Positions 47,536-60,380 of a DNA stretch of 64,000 bases are shown here, one piece after another (within the stretch, counting starts at the first letter, position 1; each line of letters begins with the position of its first letter). Source of the DNA: Ignelater luminosus (lineage: Eukaryota; Arthropoda; Insecta; Coleoptera; Elateridae); assembly GCA_011009095.1 (NCBI GenBank), contig VTPC01008773.1:37227-101226 (forward strand), given 5' to 3'. The translations under genes were made by a program, and so were the position numbers. Under the pieces are notes generated by a model. That model saw only the letters and a list, made by a program, of their open reading frames with translations, made no database searches and was not told where the DNA came from.

Positions 47536-49744
47536 TAAGTAATCATTATAGTGAATTACTTTTATCCAACCGGTTGGTGACGTGACGATAATATGCAAAT
47601 ATATTTCGCAAATAGTTGCGAATGTAGGTTGATAAATTGTATAAGTCAACAATGCTTCTTCATAAAAAATTTAAAAAAAGGGTAAAGTTTATTTACCATA
47701 ACGGCAACTATTTCAATACAAAGAGAACCCAGTTGTTGGTACTGAATTTGCGGCACTGGTTCACACAAAATTCGATTTACAGTTACTACATAAATCTTTA
47801 CAAGAATGGACGTCTTCCTCATACGTTAAGTAACAAGATATTTTAATTGACTTTCGAAATATCTATACAGAGCGAGGCAGTACGAATCTCGAAGAAAGTT
47901 CGATAAAAATATTAAGGTATAAGATAAATAACAGTACGATAGTTTCGAGAGGTCGTTGTAAAATTATTTGGCAATTTCCGCCTGCTGGCAATAATTTTCG
48001 AGGTACGGTACGAAGACGCACCTGGAATATCCTGGGGAAAAGTCTATCAATTGTTTAACAAAGACAGAATTCATTCGCGGTATTTTCACTGAGGTATAAT
48101 TTCACCTTAGCAGAAAATTAGTCCAACACTTGACTATTTCTCGCGAAATTATTTTTATGTTCGAAACTTCTACAAGAGAAGACACAAAAGACGCGTGCTT
48201 TTGCTTCAATAGCGGTAGATGAACTGTGTTGAGTGCTGAAGCAAAAAAGGTAACTTCCAACTCCCCAAGAGAGTTGAAGTATTAGATAAGTGGTTGATCA
48301 ACAAATCGAGTGATCGGTCAACCAATAGAATAATGCAAGAAGAGTGTGATTGACCGAGAAATTCGGACGTTGCACTCGGCAATTATAGGAAATATAAATC
48401 TTGTCTATGCTAGACAAGGTGACAGATTTATAGTTGTAAGGGTAATAAAACCAAAAGATAAGAGTATAAAATTCTCTGAATCGCAAAAATGAAGTCAGAA
48501 AAATATAAGTTCAGAGGTAATTTCATTCTATATCAAGCCCTACTACATCTCTAATTTAATATTAAGAAAACATTTTTATAAAAGAATTTTAGAGAAACTT
48601 AACGTTCCCAAGCCATAAATTTAGACAATGTCAAGGGGCATTAAACCAAGGGGCTTTTATGTTATAGAAAGACGCTAAACTTAATTTCTAAAAAGAAATA
48701 ACATATTTATAAAAGAAAAGATTGAAAATAATAAAACGATATATCGTTATTTACCAGCAGAAATAACTTATTAAGGAAAAGTCTGCTAATTACTGAATTT
48801 TCTTAACATATTTTTTGAACGAACTGCTAATCAATCTTCAACCACTTTTGTATTAAAGAGACCACTTACAAATGAAGCATCCATTTTGGTTTTGTCTTTG
48901 TTAGGTTTTCTTTGTCGTCTATAATCTAAATTAAATTGCATTAAAATCTTTTAAGTTTAGACAATACCAACAGAAGCTTAAAGACAACTTGCCAGGATAT
49001 TGATTCAGTAATTATGATTTAAAAATTCTCAGAGCATGACGGTATATTCTGCTACTTCCAAAGCGGCCACAAACACTTTTAAATCATCCGTTGGAACAGT
49101 AGAATCCTAGAAATGCAGATCTGAAGTTTAGGGAGAGACATATTTCCAAATAGTATCGACAATTCGTTTTAGAACTAACAAGGTCTTGGGAACCAATGCA
49201 AAATCATGAGATTTGGATATTTTAAATGCGTCTTATACAGCAGAGCTTCAAGTACCTAAAACCATTTGTTTCATGTTCACTGAAGCGGTTCTCAGAAAGA
49301 CATTGCGTTGAATTAAACATCTAAAATCTTAAAAGTACTCCCGCCAGAGAGTAAAGACAAATTGTATTCAGGGATGTAAACTGAAAATGGACCTCTAGCT
49401 TTTAGAAAACTAAAAATGGATTTGAAAAGCTACCATGACTGGTGCAGGATATACGAGATACTAACTAAATAAGTGCAAGACTGATCTTCTCTCATAGACA
49501 GGAAACTACAATGAGTAAGTTTGCTCATGTGAAATTGATACTGACTACTAATTATTATTTCTTATTTAATTTTTATCTACATGGATATAGTTATTTCAGT
49601 TTCCGTTCAATTTTAACATTTCTATTATCTAATGATACACGAGTATGTAAGTAAGTGTAAGTACAAATTGAATTCAATTTAGGCATTGAAAATTAAAATT
49701 TGATAACTACTGTAAAAAGGCACCTTTCTAACATAAATGACGGA
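47536..49744. other. About 2.2 kb with no recognised gene
   Basis: Includes an 8-bp perfect hairpin, CTTGTCTA-TGC-TAGACAAG, at 48400-48418 and a moderately GC-rich stretch at about 47950-48400. No coding motif seen. Confidence 0.4.
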
Positions 49745-49748
49745 TTAA

Positions 49749-50492
49749 CACGTTAAACACGGGAGTAGAACGCCAAAATTGAAGCCCCTGGGCCCAAAAC
49801 TGTTTTCTTTTCAGAATTTAGTTTGTTTTTGGTGCAACAAGTAGTGCGTGGTTTCCTTCAAAATTTTGTTTTTTCTTGTTTCTCTATATATTTTTGTGGT
49901 ACCTCACCGTCTATAAATTAAAGGACCTGTTGCAAAAGAGTCGGCATACAAGTGTTTAGGAGTCATTACCCCCGTGTTTTGGGCTCACTCGACACAGCTT
50001 CGAAAGCTTTATCTACTGGGCAAGTATCACTACTTTCTGTTTACCCGTTTTGAAACGGCGAGGGTTCAAACTTCTGACATCCCAGTCAGGTTTTCGAGCG
50101 TTTGGTGCCGTTTTTGAAAAATTCCTTTGTTTTTATAAAGAGTAACAATGGTTAGAGCAATGGATAAAGCTCTCGAAAATGTATCGAATGACTCCAAAAA
50201 ACGGGGGGGGGGGTCATGACTCCTAAAAAATATGCCAGTCCGTTTGCAACAGCTTCTTTTGTGTGTATGGAAAGACTCGACAACGTAACTTAAAATTACC
50301 GGCCCAAAACTATAGATAGGTCACTACGACGGCAGTTCAGTACTTCCCATGTATTTAACACGATAGCGTGGTTCGTTGAGGAATTCACGCTGTCTAAATG
50401 CCCAGTGTGGGCGTGGTGTTATGCTAGACCTCGCTGTCCCCAGGTCCTCAGGAACCGTGGTACATTCTCAATACCACGCTGTGCTTAACGTG
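49749..50492. mobile_element. piggyBac-like MITE, TTAA-flanked, with internal foldback
   Basis: A 744-bp block lies between TTAA tetranucleotides (49745-49748 and 50493-50496). Its ends are inverted: CACGTTAAACACGG at the left and CACGTTAAGCACAG as the complement of the right, two mismatches in 14. TTAA target sites with short TIRs are characteristic of piggyBac. There is no coding capacity. Inside, 49926-50018 and 50158-50252 form a second inverted pair around the shared TTTAGGAGTCAT core, with a G11 run in the right arm (about 50203-50213). Precise removal of the block plus one TTAA gives a continuous Tc1-type reading frame through LNGRGFFMQQDN, which supports the boundaries. Confidence 0.7.
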
Positions 50493-50496
50493 TTAA

Positions 50497-50830
50497 ATGG
50501 TCGTGGCTTTTTCATGCAACAGGATAATAATCCAAAACACTCTTCAAAGTTATGCAGGAATAATTTGAAAGAAAATGAAAAGATAACTTTGCTAGAAGAC
50601 ATGGGCAAGCCAGCGCAATTGTTCGATATCAACTCTACAGAGTTATATTTATAGAAAATGGAATGATGAGAATGATGTGGAATATTCTTCAACAATCTTA
50701 GAATGGAATTTCAAAAGAAATTATAAAAAAACATATAAAAAGGATGCCAATACTATTATGGCAGATTTTAAAGAAAACAAGGCAATTGATTTTATTTACA
50801 ATTTTCTATTTATAAAGATAAGATCCTTTT
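50497..50830 (+). pseudogene. Tc1-like transposase C-terminal remnant
   Basis: The frame NGRGFFMQQDNNPKHSSKLC carries the second catalytic aspartate context of Tc1 transposases (FQQDNDPKHTS). After a frameshift PAQ-x-DINSTEL corresponds to the PAQSPDLNPIE catalytic end, with its proline and leucine degraded. A MWNILQQS stretch, a stop and then NGISKEIIKKHIKRMP match the usual C terminus WNxISxExIxKLIxRMP. Everything upstream of LNG is either missing or lies beyond the piggyBac-like insertion at 49749-50492. No TIR was found. Dead copy, older than the MITE inserted in it. Confidence 0.75.
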
Positions 50831-53800
50831 GACTACTATTTTAATTGTTAAAACTCGATAATAAAAGCACAATCAATATATTTTCTTTTACATGAATGTC
50901 ACTCCATTACCAGCCAAGCGCTAAATACTTGTGGAAACAGTGATGATCCTAATGCTGATGCTCTGTCCTTCTCCATTCTTATTCATTATTTTCTTCATTT
51001 CGATCATGTAATTTACATCGCATTCTGCTAAGTGTTTTTTCTGTTAAGGGAACTGCATGATTGTAATGCACTGACTGGTATAGAAGAATCCCACAATTAC
51101 AAAAATTGTTGTTATAGAACAATAAATCATAAATGGGAAATCACCAACATGAAATTCTAAAAGAAGAACTGCGAAGGGCAATTTAAACATCGACATGGGG
51201 TATTCTTAGACAAAAAAAGTATCTACTTTTAAATAATGTTGGTAAACAAGATTGTACCTTGAAAAGGTCTACTGTCAGAATATCTGGAACTAAAGATACT
51301 GCCAGACTTTGTAAAGTGACAGAATAAAAGCAATATAAGATCTGTATTACTAGCAGGACTAACATATTGTTATGTCAAGATAACTTTGCTTATTGCATTT
51401 GCTGAAATAATTTGAACTCGAAATGGATGTTTCGTTTGAATCATGATTAGTATAATTCTAGATTTATTTAATTTGCTAATTATATTGTTCTGTAATTTTC
51501 TCTCTGGAAATTCGAAACCCTTTTTCCAAAATATTTCAGTAGACTAAATCACCGTCCTGTCTGTGTTTATAGATTTATCTGCACGGCGTAAAAAACACTT
51601 GCCTACCGTAACACATTTAGCTAAAACGCAGTGAATAAATTTTCTCATATGTTCATCATTTTGATGGAAAATTAGAAACTATTTTACAACACCCTGTGTA
51701 TGTATATGGCTGACGGTATCTCGATGTGAAGCTAGCTTTGCACTCTGTAACTAATAACCTTTTCTTTTGTCACTTTCAGATTTTATCTAACTATGCTTTT
51801 ACGAGTTCCTCTCGGCTATTCCATTACCCAATTTATTTAATATGGCTTGCAGGGGCACTTTGATGCATTACATTGTCTTTTCATATTACTCCACCCGAAT
51901 CAATATTCGAACTTTATGCATAAAGGCGCAATCTAATTTTTTTGCATGTAAAAGAAACCAATGGAGTTGCTTAAAAAATTAGTGGCAATTTGGTAGTTTC
52001 GGATAAATAGGAGACAAGCAATTAAAACCTAAATAGTATTTGAAATATGCAACTGCATTGTTTCTCATTCCTTCAAAATCGAGAAAGGTATACATTCTTG
52101 TTCGTTGCCTCTTGGTAATTTGACAACAATAAATATGCCCGCCAAAAGGCGTTATATATAGATTGGTCCCACAGAATACAGTCTAAGAATTTTTTATGTT
52201 TGGAGACTTTTTTATTGAAACGTCTATAATACTCCACGGTATTGATTTTATTGGCTGATTGTCATTTTTCTTGATACTGTTTTACCTCAGATTTTGTCCC
52301 ATCGCCTTCCTTGGACAAGTGACAAATTTTAGTTTATTTAAAAAACTTTAAATTTAAAAATTTTAAATTTTAAAACTAAAGACAAAGTGTCAATTATGTG
52401 TTTTTGTACAGTTATATAAATCGAAAGTATGTGCCTTGATAATTTTGAGATAAAAGGTCTCAACAGATTAGATTGTTAAATCGGATACTGAGTCGTCTTG
52501 CCTTAAGATGGGGTTTGAACTGAACTGGATCTAAAAGGACATGCTTTTCGAATCTATATCAAGCTTTTCTAGACTGGTTAGATTTTTTGAAGTGTTCGAG
52601 TTTTGAATCAATACGGTCATATTCAAAATTGTGGAAACCCGTCTTAAATTTATTTTGATCAGGTTGAATCGGGCCGGCAGACCATGGAAGTTAAATTTGA
52701 GATCGCCAGATTGTAGACTATAAATGTAATGCTTCTCTTCGGTCAGAAACGGAAAGTTTAGGAGTTAACTCTGAAACCTGAATCATAGTCCTGTCGCATA
52801 AGAGCATAGCACATTAACGCTGAGTTGCGTCGGTCGTTTAATTAGATTAGATTACGTATAAATTCAAAACATCTTCAAGAACACTCAATACAAAAATCTC
52901 AACAACAAATAAAACTGTTTGCGACGTCATGTGCAGATCAGCAATTGGCAATCATTCTGTAGAACAGAGTATTATGGACTGTAAGTTGCACAATATAAAG
53001 ATCAACTAATAAAATCCAACGTATTATCTGCTCACATATTGACCATATAATGTCCAGACTAGGAAAAGTCGTTATGAGGTACTTCCTTGATAATGGATAA
53101 TATTTCGAAAAATGAAAACTATTAGGTAAGATTTCAAAATGTTATTGGAAATTTTAAACTGGTAGAAGATCATAACCTGTATGGATTATAATAATATGTA
53201 ATTATAAAATTCCTACAAGCATTATACGTGTAAAGCAAAAACATTCAAAAGAAGTATATTTAAGAATGTATGCCCAGTTGCTTGTATTGATGCCGGAAAC
53301 ACAGAACCGAATGCACTCGTGCACATATTAAACAGACCCAACATAAAAAAAAAACATACAAACGGTTTCCATGAATATTCATGCTCCATTTACCATGATA
53401 AGAAATAAATGTAATATTTTCTATATAAAAGCTTTCCATTTTCAAACATTTTTTCTGTAATTCTGGAATTTTTTTATTACATATAACGTTAACATAGTAG
53501 ATAAACACCAAACATACAAGCATATTAAACAAATCTGACGTTAAATACTGCAAAAACAGGATGAAGCCCTTTATCATCACGTTCCATAACTTGGCGAATC
53601 TAAAAAAAGGGTAATAAATTCTCACACATTTAAAATTAAAATTGATATCTCAGGTTTACCTTACTACTCAAATATTCCAAAATCTAGATACCAAACTTTA
53701 ATAATTCATACCTTGTAATTAAATACTAATTCCATTAAATGCTTGCACATAATGAGTTCGTTGACCTAATACCAGATATTGAGGTCAACCCTTTAATGTT

Positions 53801-56580
53801 ATATGAGATCTTGCTCAAGCACTTCACTAAAGCCACGTGATTAACAATTTATAAATAATTAATGAAAACAAAACCATGCAATTCAATGCAAGAACACCCT
53901 CCTCATTATTTGATAAGAGTTTAATTTTCAGTCTTCAAATATCATCTTTATTTCATATTCATTATATGAAGGAAATAATAGGGTACATTATATGAACAAC
54001 TGCAATGCGGTAGAGTACTAGATAATATCCTATCAGGTGAATTATACACATCCCTTTCCTGCGTTTTAACGCTGCATTACACATACCTTTTTCAAGCATC
54101 TCACTCGTATTTACACAACGCCCCAACTAGACAGAGTTATAGAGAGAAGGGAAGAAATAGAACGCTGAAAAGTTTCCATTGTCCTGAAATGCAAACTTCT
54201 GACTAGGCCACCGGGACGAGATAAGCTCGAACAATGACCTCCCGTTATTGAATATCACGAGGGTTGTTCCTCCATTGCATTTCACTTCAACGTCATCCAC
54301 TGACTATGAGGGGTTACACGTTTAATTATTAGTCTTCCAGCTCGTGTCACGTTATGTGACAATATTAAATTAATTGCGTAATTCAGTTTTATGCAATTTA
54401 ACGTTCTTTATTGTTTAATATGCGTAAATTATTTGTGAAATTTGTTCAAGATAGTAGCTTTAACAAAATTTTGGTTATTAGATCTTTTTCATTCCTGTAT
54501 TAAAGGATCTCGAGTTAATAGACCTCAGTGGCTGACCATAAATATTTTAAAATCACTTTGTTCTTCCAGATTACAATCTTATGAATAAAACACACTGAAA
54601 GGAATTCTAAGCAAACTAAATGGTAGGAAATAAATAGCCATACATAATAAACTATATGTTACTTGTAAACATACAGTTTTTGATGGTAATCAATAATCTA
54701 GCGAAATTAATGAGTTAATTAAAAGTTAAAGCTTTACATTACACTATTAATTTTGATTGAGTTTTGTTATGTTTGTTATGTAGCTCGACTACGTGTTCAT
54801 GGAAAACGTTTAGTAAAATAGTTGTTCCAACGTTTACTACCCGTGATTACCATTTTGCTAAATGAACCGATTGAAATCGATCTGAAAACCATTATTGCAG
54901 ATGCTGCTTGTTTAAAAAAACAGAATTTTAATCCCAAAATTTACATCAACAATTAGAGACTCGATTCTGGCATGTGCTTTGAAAATTAATACAAAAAAAT
55001 TAGGAGAAATCATTGATGATTAATTGATTCACAAACGAAGAAATAATACAAAACTCGATAAGACTGGGTTCATGATTTTCGCAGATTTTAAAACGAGAAG
55101 AAGCTTCAAATGTCAAATATAGGCGTTGATAAAGGTGAATTTAAAGAAACTTAATTTGAAATTTTTCATTTTTCATACTTTTAGGTATTCTAAAACGTTT
55201 TTAAAACCTATCAAGTAGCCGTTTCTATTCTATTTCATGTAAAAACCGTTCCAGAACCTCCCTTAGTATTTCTACTATATTATGAATCATTTTTGTAGAC
55301 TACTTAATATTATTTTACTTCAAAGGTAAAAGAATGTTATCGATCTAAGAAAATCTGGCCAACAAGTTATTATCATGACCATTATGATCCACAGTGTGAA
55401 GCTTGTGTGCATTGTAGACAGTTTCTTGTTTTTCTTTAATGTCTATTATCTATTTCAGAAAACAAATGTCTTACTTCATCAAAATCTTCTTTGTAGTTAT
55501 CTAGTGAAAGACCAATGATTTAAGAATCTACCAAGCTATGATAGCTGAAAAGTCCTTGACAGCACTCTAAAATTATAGCAAGCTAATCTTCTACATGGGA
55601 GTTTCCTAAATCTGCTATTTATCCAATAAGTATCTAACAATGCAACTACTCACAACCACATTCTGCTCTAAATTAAACTCCTACGGTCTAAAACCGTATC
55701 TGGCTATCTGCAATTAAATTGACAGGTCTGTCGGTTGTTCTTCTAAGAATAAAGAAGCGAATAACTCAAAAAGTTCTTGGTAACAATCGGAGTTGATAGG
55801 GAGTAGGTAGACGATTATTTCAATTGAGATAGCTTAGTCACTAGACTCTATAGGCATAACCCACGAAGTATGTATCAAATGGCAGACGTCTACCATACAG
55901 ATAAAAATGTAAAACATTTTCCAAAATTCTATTAAAAACAAGAAGGTTAAAAGCATTGTAGATGATTTATGTCACTTAAAGATTTCTTACATTGGTATTT
56001 TAGTAATTATTTTTGCGTAGTTTGATGCAACACGGCACTAACCAGTGTTGCATTCTATTTGATTTAGCAAAGGTAGCCTAAAGGCGACAGAACTTATTAT
56101 CAGAAATTATAAACAAATAGTTGAAAATCTTTTATGACTAACATATTTCTTATATTTAGTAGTCACAAAATTGTCTACAGCATTCAAAGAGCAACTGATT
56201 CATAAACCTGCCAACTACCTAACACACCTTCATTTTAACATCGTCATCTTTTAAGCAAACACACATAATAATAACGTATATCTATCTTAATCCCAGCATC
56301 TCAGCTTACAAAAGCAAGTAAGCAAATCATTGTTAAGTTCCAGCTGTTCTAAAGGTTCAATCTTTCTTTGGTCGTAACAGTAAGGAAAAATGTTTTTTTA
56401 TGGGGCAACGACGTACAAAATCGATGCAGCTCGTTTCGAGTTGGGTCGTGGCGGAACACGAATGCGAAACTTTGTGAATCCACTAGCATAATACCAGTAC
56501 TGTGTTGTGATGGCGATTGAAGAATCGTAGATGGTTACAGGCATGCCCCGCAGCTATTCCTTGTTATTGCTATAAGGAAG
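50831..56580. other. About 5.7 kb with no recognised gene
   Basis: AT-rich DNA. A CACCCTGTGTATGTATATGG at about 51691 is similar to one unit of the 30-bp minisatellite, on its own. A palindromic A/T stretch sits at about 52330-52375. A 121-codon minus-strand frame at 53260-53625 is hydrophobic and Cys-rich with no known domain. A moderately GC-rich block lies at 54120-54350. No exon could be supported. Confidence 0.4.
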
Positions 56581-56587
56581 CAGCTGG

Positions 56588-56621
56588 TTGTGTTGTGTTG
56601 GTGTTGTGTTGTGTTTTATTG
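56588..56621 (+). repeat. (GTGTT)n microsatellite
   Basis: Imperfect run of GTTGT/GTGTT units (TTGTGTTGTGTTGGTGTTGT), interrupted by one extra G. Confidence 0.7.
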
Positions 56622-56639
56622 GCAGGTTCGTAGAAGAAT

Positions 56640-57185
56640 ATTGTTTTGACATTTGCCTTTACCCCTAAGGAAGATCACGGTAAAACCTTAACAAGAACAG
56701 TTGGCAAGGGGAAGATGAATCCCTTCCCAGTCATACACTTCCTCGAAAGGGTGGAAGCGTTCCAGACGGAGACTTCTGCTACAGATGACAGCGCGGTGGC
56801 AAGAATTGTGATTGTTGATCACGAATCTGATGAAGATTTTGTAGGTGTGTACTAACGTCCGTGAATATCAGCCTAGAATGCTGCTGCTGAGTCTGCACTG
56901 CTGAACAATGTTTGGGCAGTGTTTCAGCTTGTCGCTCCATCTCAGCCAAGTAAACGTCTTCGGAGCCAAATCTGACAGTTCTGGTGTAGCTGCAGTGGCA
57001 GAATAGAATGACGTTGGTTTTGTGCGATTCGCTTTGATTCTCCACATTTGAAACCATTACTTAGATAACGTAAACGTCCAAAGACTGCTGTAATGCTTAC
57101 CAAGTCTTGAAAAAAGACTGTTGGTATCATAATCTTCGATACAAAGGAAAACCTTGTTGACCTATTATCTTCTCGATCTAACACT
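56640..57185. other. GC-richer block with overlapping short frames, unassigned
   Basis: Frames of 69-92 codons occur on both strands, among them a plus-strand frame at 56646-56855 ending IVIVDHESDEDFVGVY. No domain is recognised. It lies next to the LINE at 57420 and could be part of another repeat, for example non-coding LINE sequence, but that is not shown by any motif. Confidence 0.3.
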
Positions 57186-57419
57186 GCATTAGATTAGTAT
57201 TCAAAAGAATCTTGGTCATTAGATTTCTCTAAATTTGCAGTTTTTTTCCTGGTCATTTTATTTATAGAATGCTTTTGCTCCACACAAATTTACAAAGGAT
57301 CTGGCAATTTGTCAGTACACAAACAACAACATGGTTACGAACTCTGAATTTTTACATATTATTGCCTTCTTGACAAAGTTAAATCGTTCAACTTACTTAC
57401 TTTTACTCATTCGATCCCT

Positions 57420-59220
57420 CGTCTATCTAGGAGTCTGTTCGTGTCATCCTTTGACGGCTTCTAGTTTGCTTTCCCTCGCTCCTCGCTTTTATAGCCTACT
57501 TAGGAATTCTGGCAACATCTCCGAACCGATGCATTTTGTATCTGCCAACCCTGTCTGCCAAAAGCTCGGCTTGGAGGAACAGTGTAATGGTCTGATTCCT
57601 GATCCGGTCCCTACGTGTATTACCCGCTGTTCGTCTGAGGTAGCGCATCTCCGCTGCTTGCACCCGACTGGCTCTGCTGATGATGTGCACCCAGAACTCG
57701 CACCCATATGTAAGAGTCGACACGTAAGTAGTTTTATGGAGCCATTTTAGTCCTGATAGACACTTCTCTCTTACCCAAAAAGGATTTCTTGAAGTCAAAG
57801 TATAACCTTCCAGTTGCCGCTATCTGATCTCGGCTGATAACAATGACCTCAGTTTTGGAGATATTGATCTGTAGTCCTCTACTTTGCGATTCTGTTACCT
57901 AAGTTTGCTTGCAGCACTTTAGACGAACACGCGAGAAGCACAACGTCGTCCGCATAAGCAAGCACTGACACCTTTACTGGGTTTAACTGCCAGTTTCCCA
58001 CCTTGAAAGGGTCAATTATTCTTTTTCATTTTTTTTAAAGATGATAAAGAGATAGGGACTGACTATATCACCTTGCCTCACCACTTATCATGAAGTGGCA
58101 TTTTTAGTTCTTACATCGTTCTTGCAAACATTGTAAAAACTTGGATCTCATTCACGCTTCTCTTTCGGAGTACCCTCTATAACCACTGGACGCTGTCAAA
58201 AGCTTTTGTGCGGTCTATAAAGCAGGCGTGTACCTCTCCCAATGTCAATGACTTCTTCTGTTTTGTTCCTCGGTTGGCCCGAAAGCCACTTTTCTTTGAG
58301 AAGGAGTTTCACTTTCTTGCCAGACTTTCTGATAATATCCGTGAGTTGATGTTTCTGGGTACGCTAAGCAGGGAAATTCCCCTATGGTTCTGGCAATTAC
58401 GGTTGTCTTCTTTTTTAAAGATTAGGATTATAACAGCCACCTCTCAATTCTTAGGTATTATTGCTGTTCTCCAGGCGATCAGAAGGTTTTCACTGGCTTC
58501 CTCCATATACCTCTGGTGCCACTGCATCATGCCCCGCTGCTCAATTTTATTTTCTTCAAGGCAGCAGTAAGCCCTGTTCTAGAATCTGCCCTGGGTCGTC
58601 GAGTTCCTCACCATTCTTAACTTGAACATCAGTGACATCATCGCCGTCCGTCTTGGCATTTAGAAGTTCCGAGAAGTATTCCCTCCATCGTTCCATAACA
58701 CCTTCTTCATCTCTAAGCATTTTGCCTTCTTTGTTCAGTATATACTTAATAGTGCACTCGTTAGGTTGCTTCATCCTTTTTAGGCTTTTATAGAACAGTC
58801 TTTGATTTTCACTAGTTTTCTTTCAGAAAATTACCGAACTCCTCCCACTCTGACGTTTGGCTTCTTTAACCAAACCTTTTACTTTGATCCTTTGGCCTTT
58901 GTAAAGTTGATATGTCACTGTTGATTTATTGCTGAGGTACATTTCTCACAATCTTTTTTTACTTCACTTTTTTTCTAATTTCCTCGTTACCTATACCATT
59001 TTGTAGCTTTCACATTTTTCCCTCCACACTTTATTTTCCTGTTAAACTGTTTAAAAGCTATAAATTTAAAATTTTATTTTCTTTAATCAAGATCATAGTT
59101 TTCTGGCTTGGCCAACGTTGCATTTCTTCAAGTCCTATAGCTTCAACTCTTTTGTGTTTATATTCTTTTGCAGCGACATCATCCGTCTCAGGTAGCCTGC
59201 CATCAGTCTCTTCCCCAATT
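57420..59220 (-). pseudogene. LINE reverse transcriptase pseudogene with recognisable YADD
   Basis: Minus-strand copy of a non-LTR retrotransposon. Upstream (about 59000-58780) are lysine-rich NEEIRKKVK and VKGLVKEAKRQ stretches. MKQPNECTIKYILNKEGKML and GVMERWREYFSELLNAK (58774-58660) form the connector before the RT fingers. FIDRTKAFDSVQ (about 58225-58190) is palm motif A, and AYADDVVLLA (about 57959-57930) contains the catalytic YADD at 57945-57956. INISKTEV follows, then LTYGCEFWVH (about 57710), AAEMRYLRRTAGNTRRDRIR and RVGRYKMHRFGDVARIPK at the C terminus. Frames are broken many times, so it is inactive although the catalytic box persists. It resembles the type at 1-1829, whose YADD is lost. 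The 5' boundary is approximate. Confidence 0.85.
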
Positions 59221-59619
59221 CGTACAATATGTAAATAACAGCATAGTAGAAAATAACAAAAGAAATCTACTTAACACTTTTGTTCTCAATTTTTATTGAG
59301 TATTCAAATTTAGGTAAAAAATATGAAACGTAAAAGATACTCAGTTAATTTACAGACACAGCTTGTTTGTAATAACCACTGCGGTATTAACTTTAAAATC
59401 GCCTTCACTTATGGGTAATGAAGTTAACTTTGAAACTAGAGATCATCTTTAGTTGATACATAATAAGTACTAACTGGTATTATTAAATAGAGTTATTCTT
59501 TGTACCTTAATGGAAAAATTAGAATTATCATTGATAGTCCGAATCAATGCTCTACCAATTGGGTTAGCAATTTTTTTCTCAAGCAAAAATTAACCTTTGT
59601 ATATGTAGTGTTCATAAAA
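59221..59619. other. Unassigned AT-rich stretch between two LINE remnants
   Basis: About 400 bp separating oppositely oriented LINE copies. Nothing recognised. Confidence 0.35.
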
Positions 59620-60270
59620 AAGAAAATGGGATGTGAAGTACTGTGGGAACTATGGAGGCGTAAAGCTAATGTTACATACTACGAAGGTCTGGGAAAAAGT
59701 CATTGAAGGAAGGATTATGTAAGAGACGTAGGTGTAGGAGGAACAATTTGAGTTAATGCCAGGAAAGGGAACGACGGGTGCAATCGATGGAGAAGTGCAG
59801 AGATGCAGATCGAGATGCACTAGTCTGGCTGGCTATGGAAATGTATAAGCGGGAGGAGATTGCTGTGAATTGTAGCGTCAGCAGGACTGAGGAGTTCCCG
59901 ATAAGAGTGGGCCTGCACCAAGGATAGCACTCAGCCCGTACCTGTTAAAATGGAGGAAGATAAGTGGAGTTCTGTGTGATATAAACGTTAACTGCAATAC
60001 GACCCGCTGTGATGCACGGAGCCTAGGCGTAGCTCGTTACAAGAACCCAAGAAAAAAAAATGGAAGTAGCTGAGTGAGGATGTTAAAATGAACATGATCA
60101 AAAGAAGACCAAAAACAAGATGGAAGGACAAGGTGAATGAAGATCTCCGAGAGAAAGGTTGGAGACGAAAAGACGTTCTAGACATGGAGAAGTGGCGAAA
60201 GAAAATAAAAGACGGGAATGCCGACCCCCATTTGAATCGGATAAAATATTGTAAAAGAAGAAGATATGTA
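59620..60270 (+). pseudogene. RTE-like LINE, two pieces joined by an internal deletion
   Basis: The first piece (about 59643-59935) reads CGNYGGVKLMLHTTKVWEKV, the NYRGIxLxxxxxKxxExV block at the RT fingers, then an ARKGNDG-type remnant of the PGKGTTDAI motif, degraded motif-A sequence, and EEFPIRVGLHQG, the motif B region. The second piece (about 60088-60240) is the C terminus, GRPKTRW-like residues followed by KDKVNEDLREKGWRRKDVLD and a W-RKKIKDGNADP end. The palm YADD and thumb between them are missing. The motif set is that of the RTE/BovB group. Stops and frameshifts throughout. Confidence 0.75.
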
Positions 60271-60304
60271 GTGTTCATAAATTATAAGACGCCGCTACGA
60301 ATAA

Positions 60305-60365
60305 ATATTCAATTGTTAGAGCATTGATCTTGAGTAACAACGATGTGGGTTTGATCCCCATGCGA
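60305..60365 (+). repeat. tRNA-like sequence, probable SINE head
   Basis: TTCAATTGTTAGAGCA (about 60308-60323) resembles a D-arm/box A, TTGATCTTGAGTAACAA an anticodon arm, and GGGTTTGATCCCC (60347-60359) a T-arm/box B. A 3' acceptor strand and CCA-like end are not evident, and the 5' strand does not pair, so this is more likely a tRNA-derived SINE head or tRNA pseudogene than a working tRNA. Polymerase III would use boxes A and B if transcribed. Confidence 0.4.
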
Positions 60366-60380
60366 AATCTAATTTTTCTA

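Noticed and set aside
50930..50985. DPNADALS, similar to the end of Gypsy RNase H
   Set aside because: A lone eight-residue match just after the Tc1 remnant, with no RNase H sequence before it.
53260..53625. 121-codon minus-strand open frame
   Set aside because: Hydrophobic, low-complexity composition in AT-rich DNA, no recognisable domain and no splice context; probably chance.
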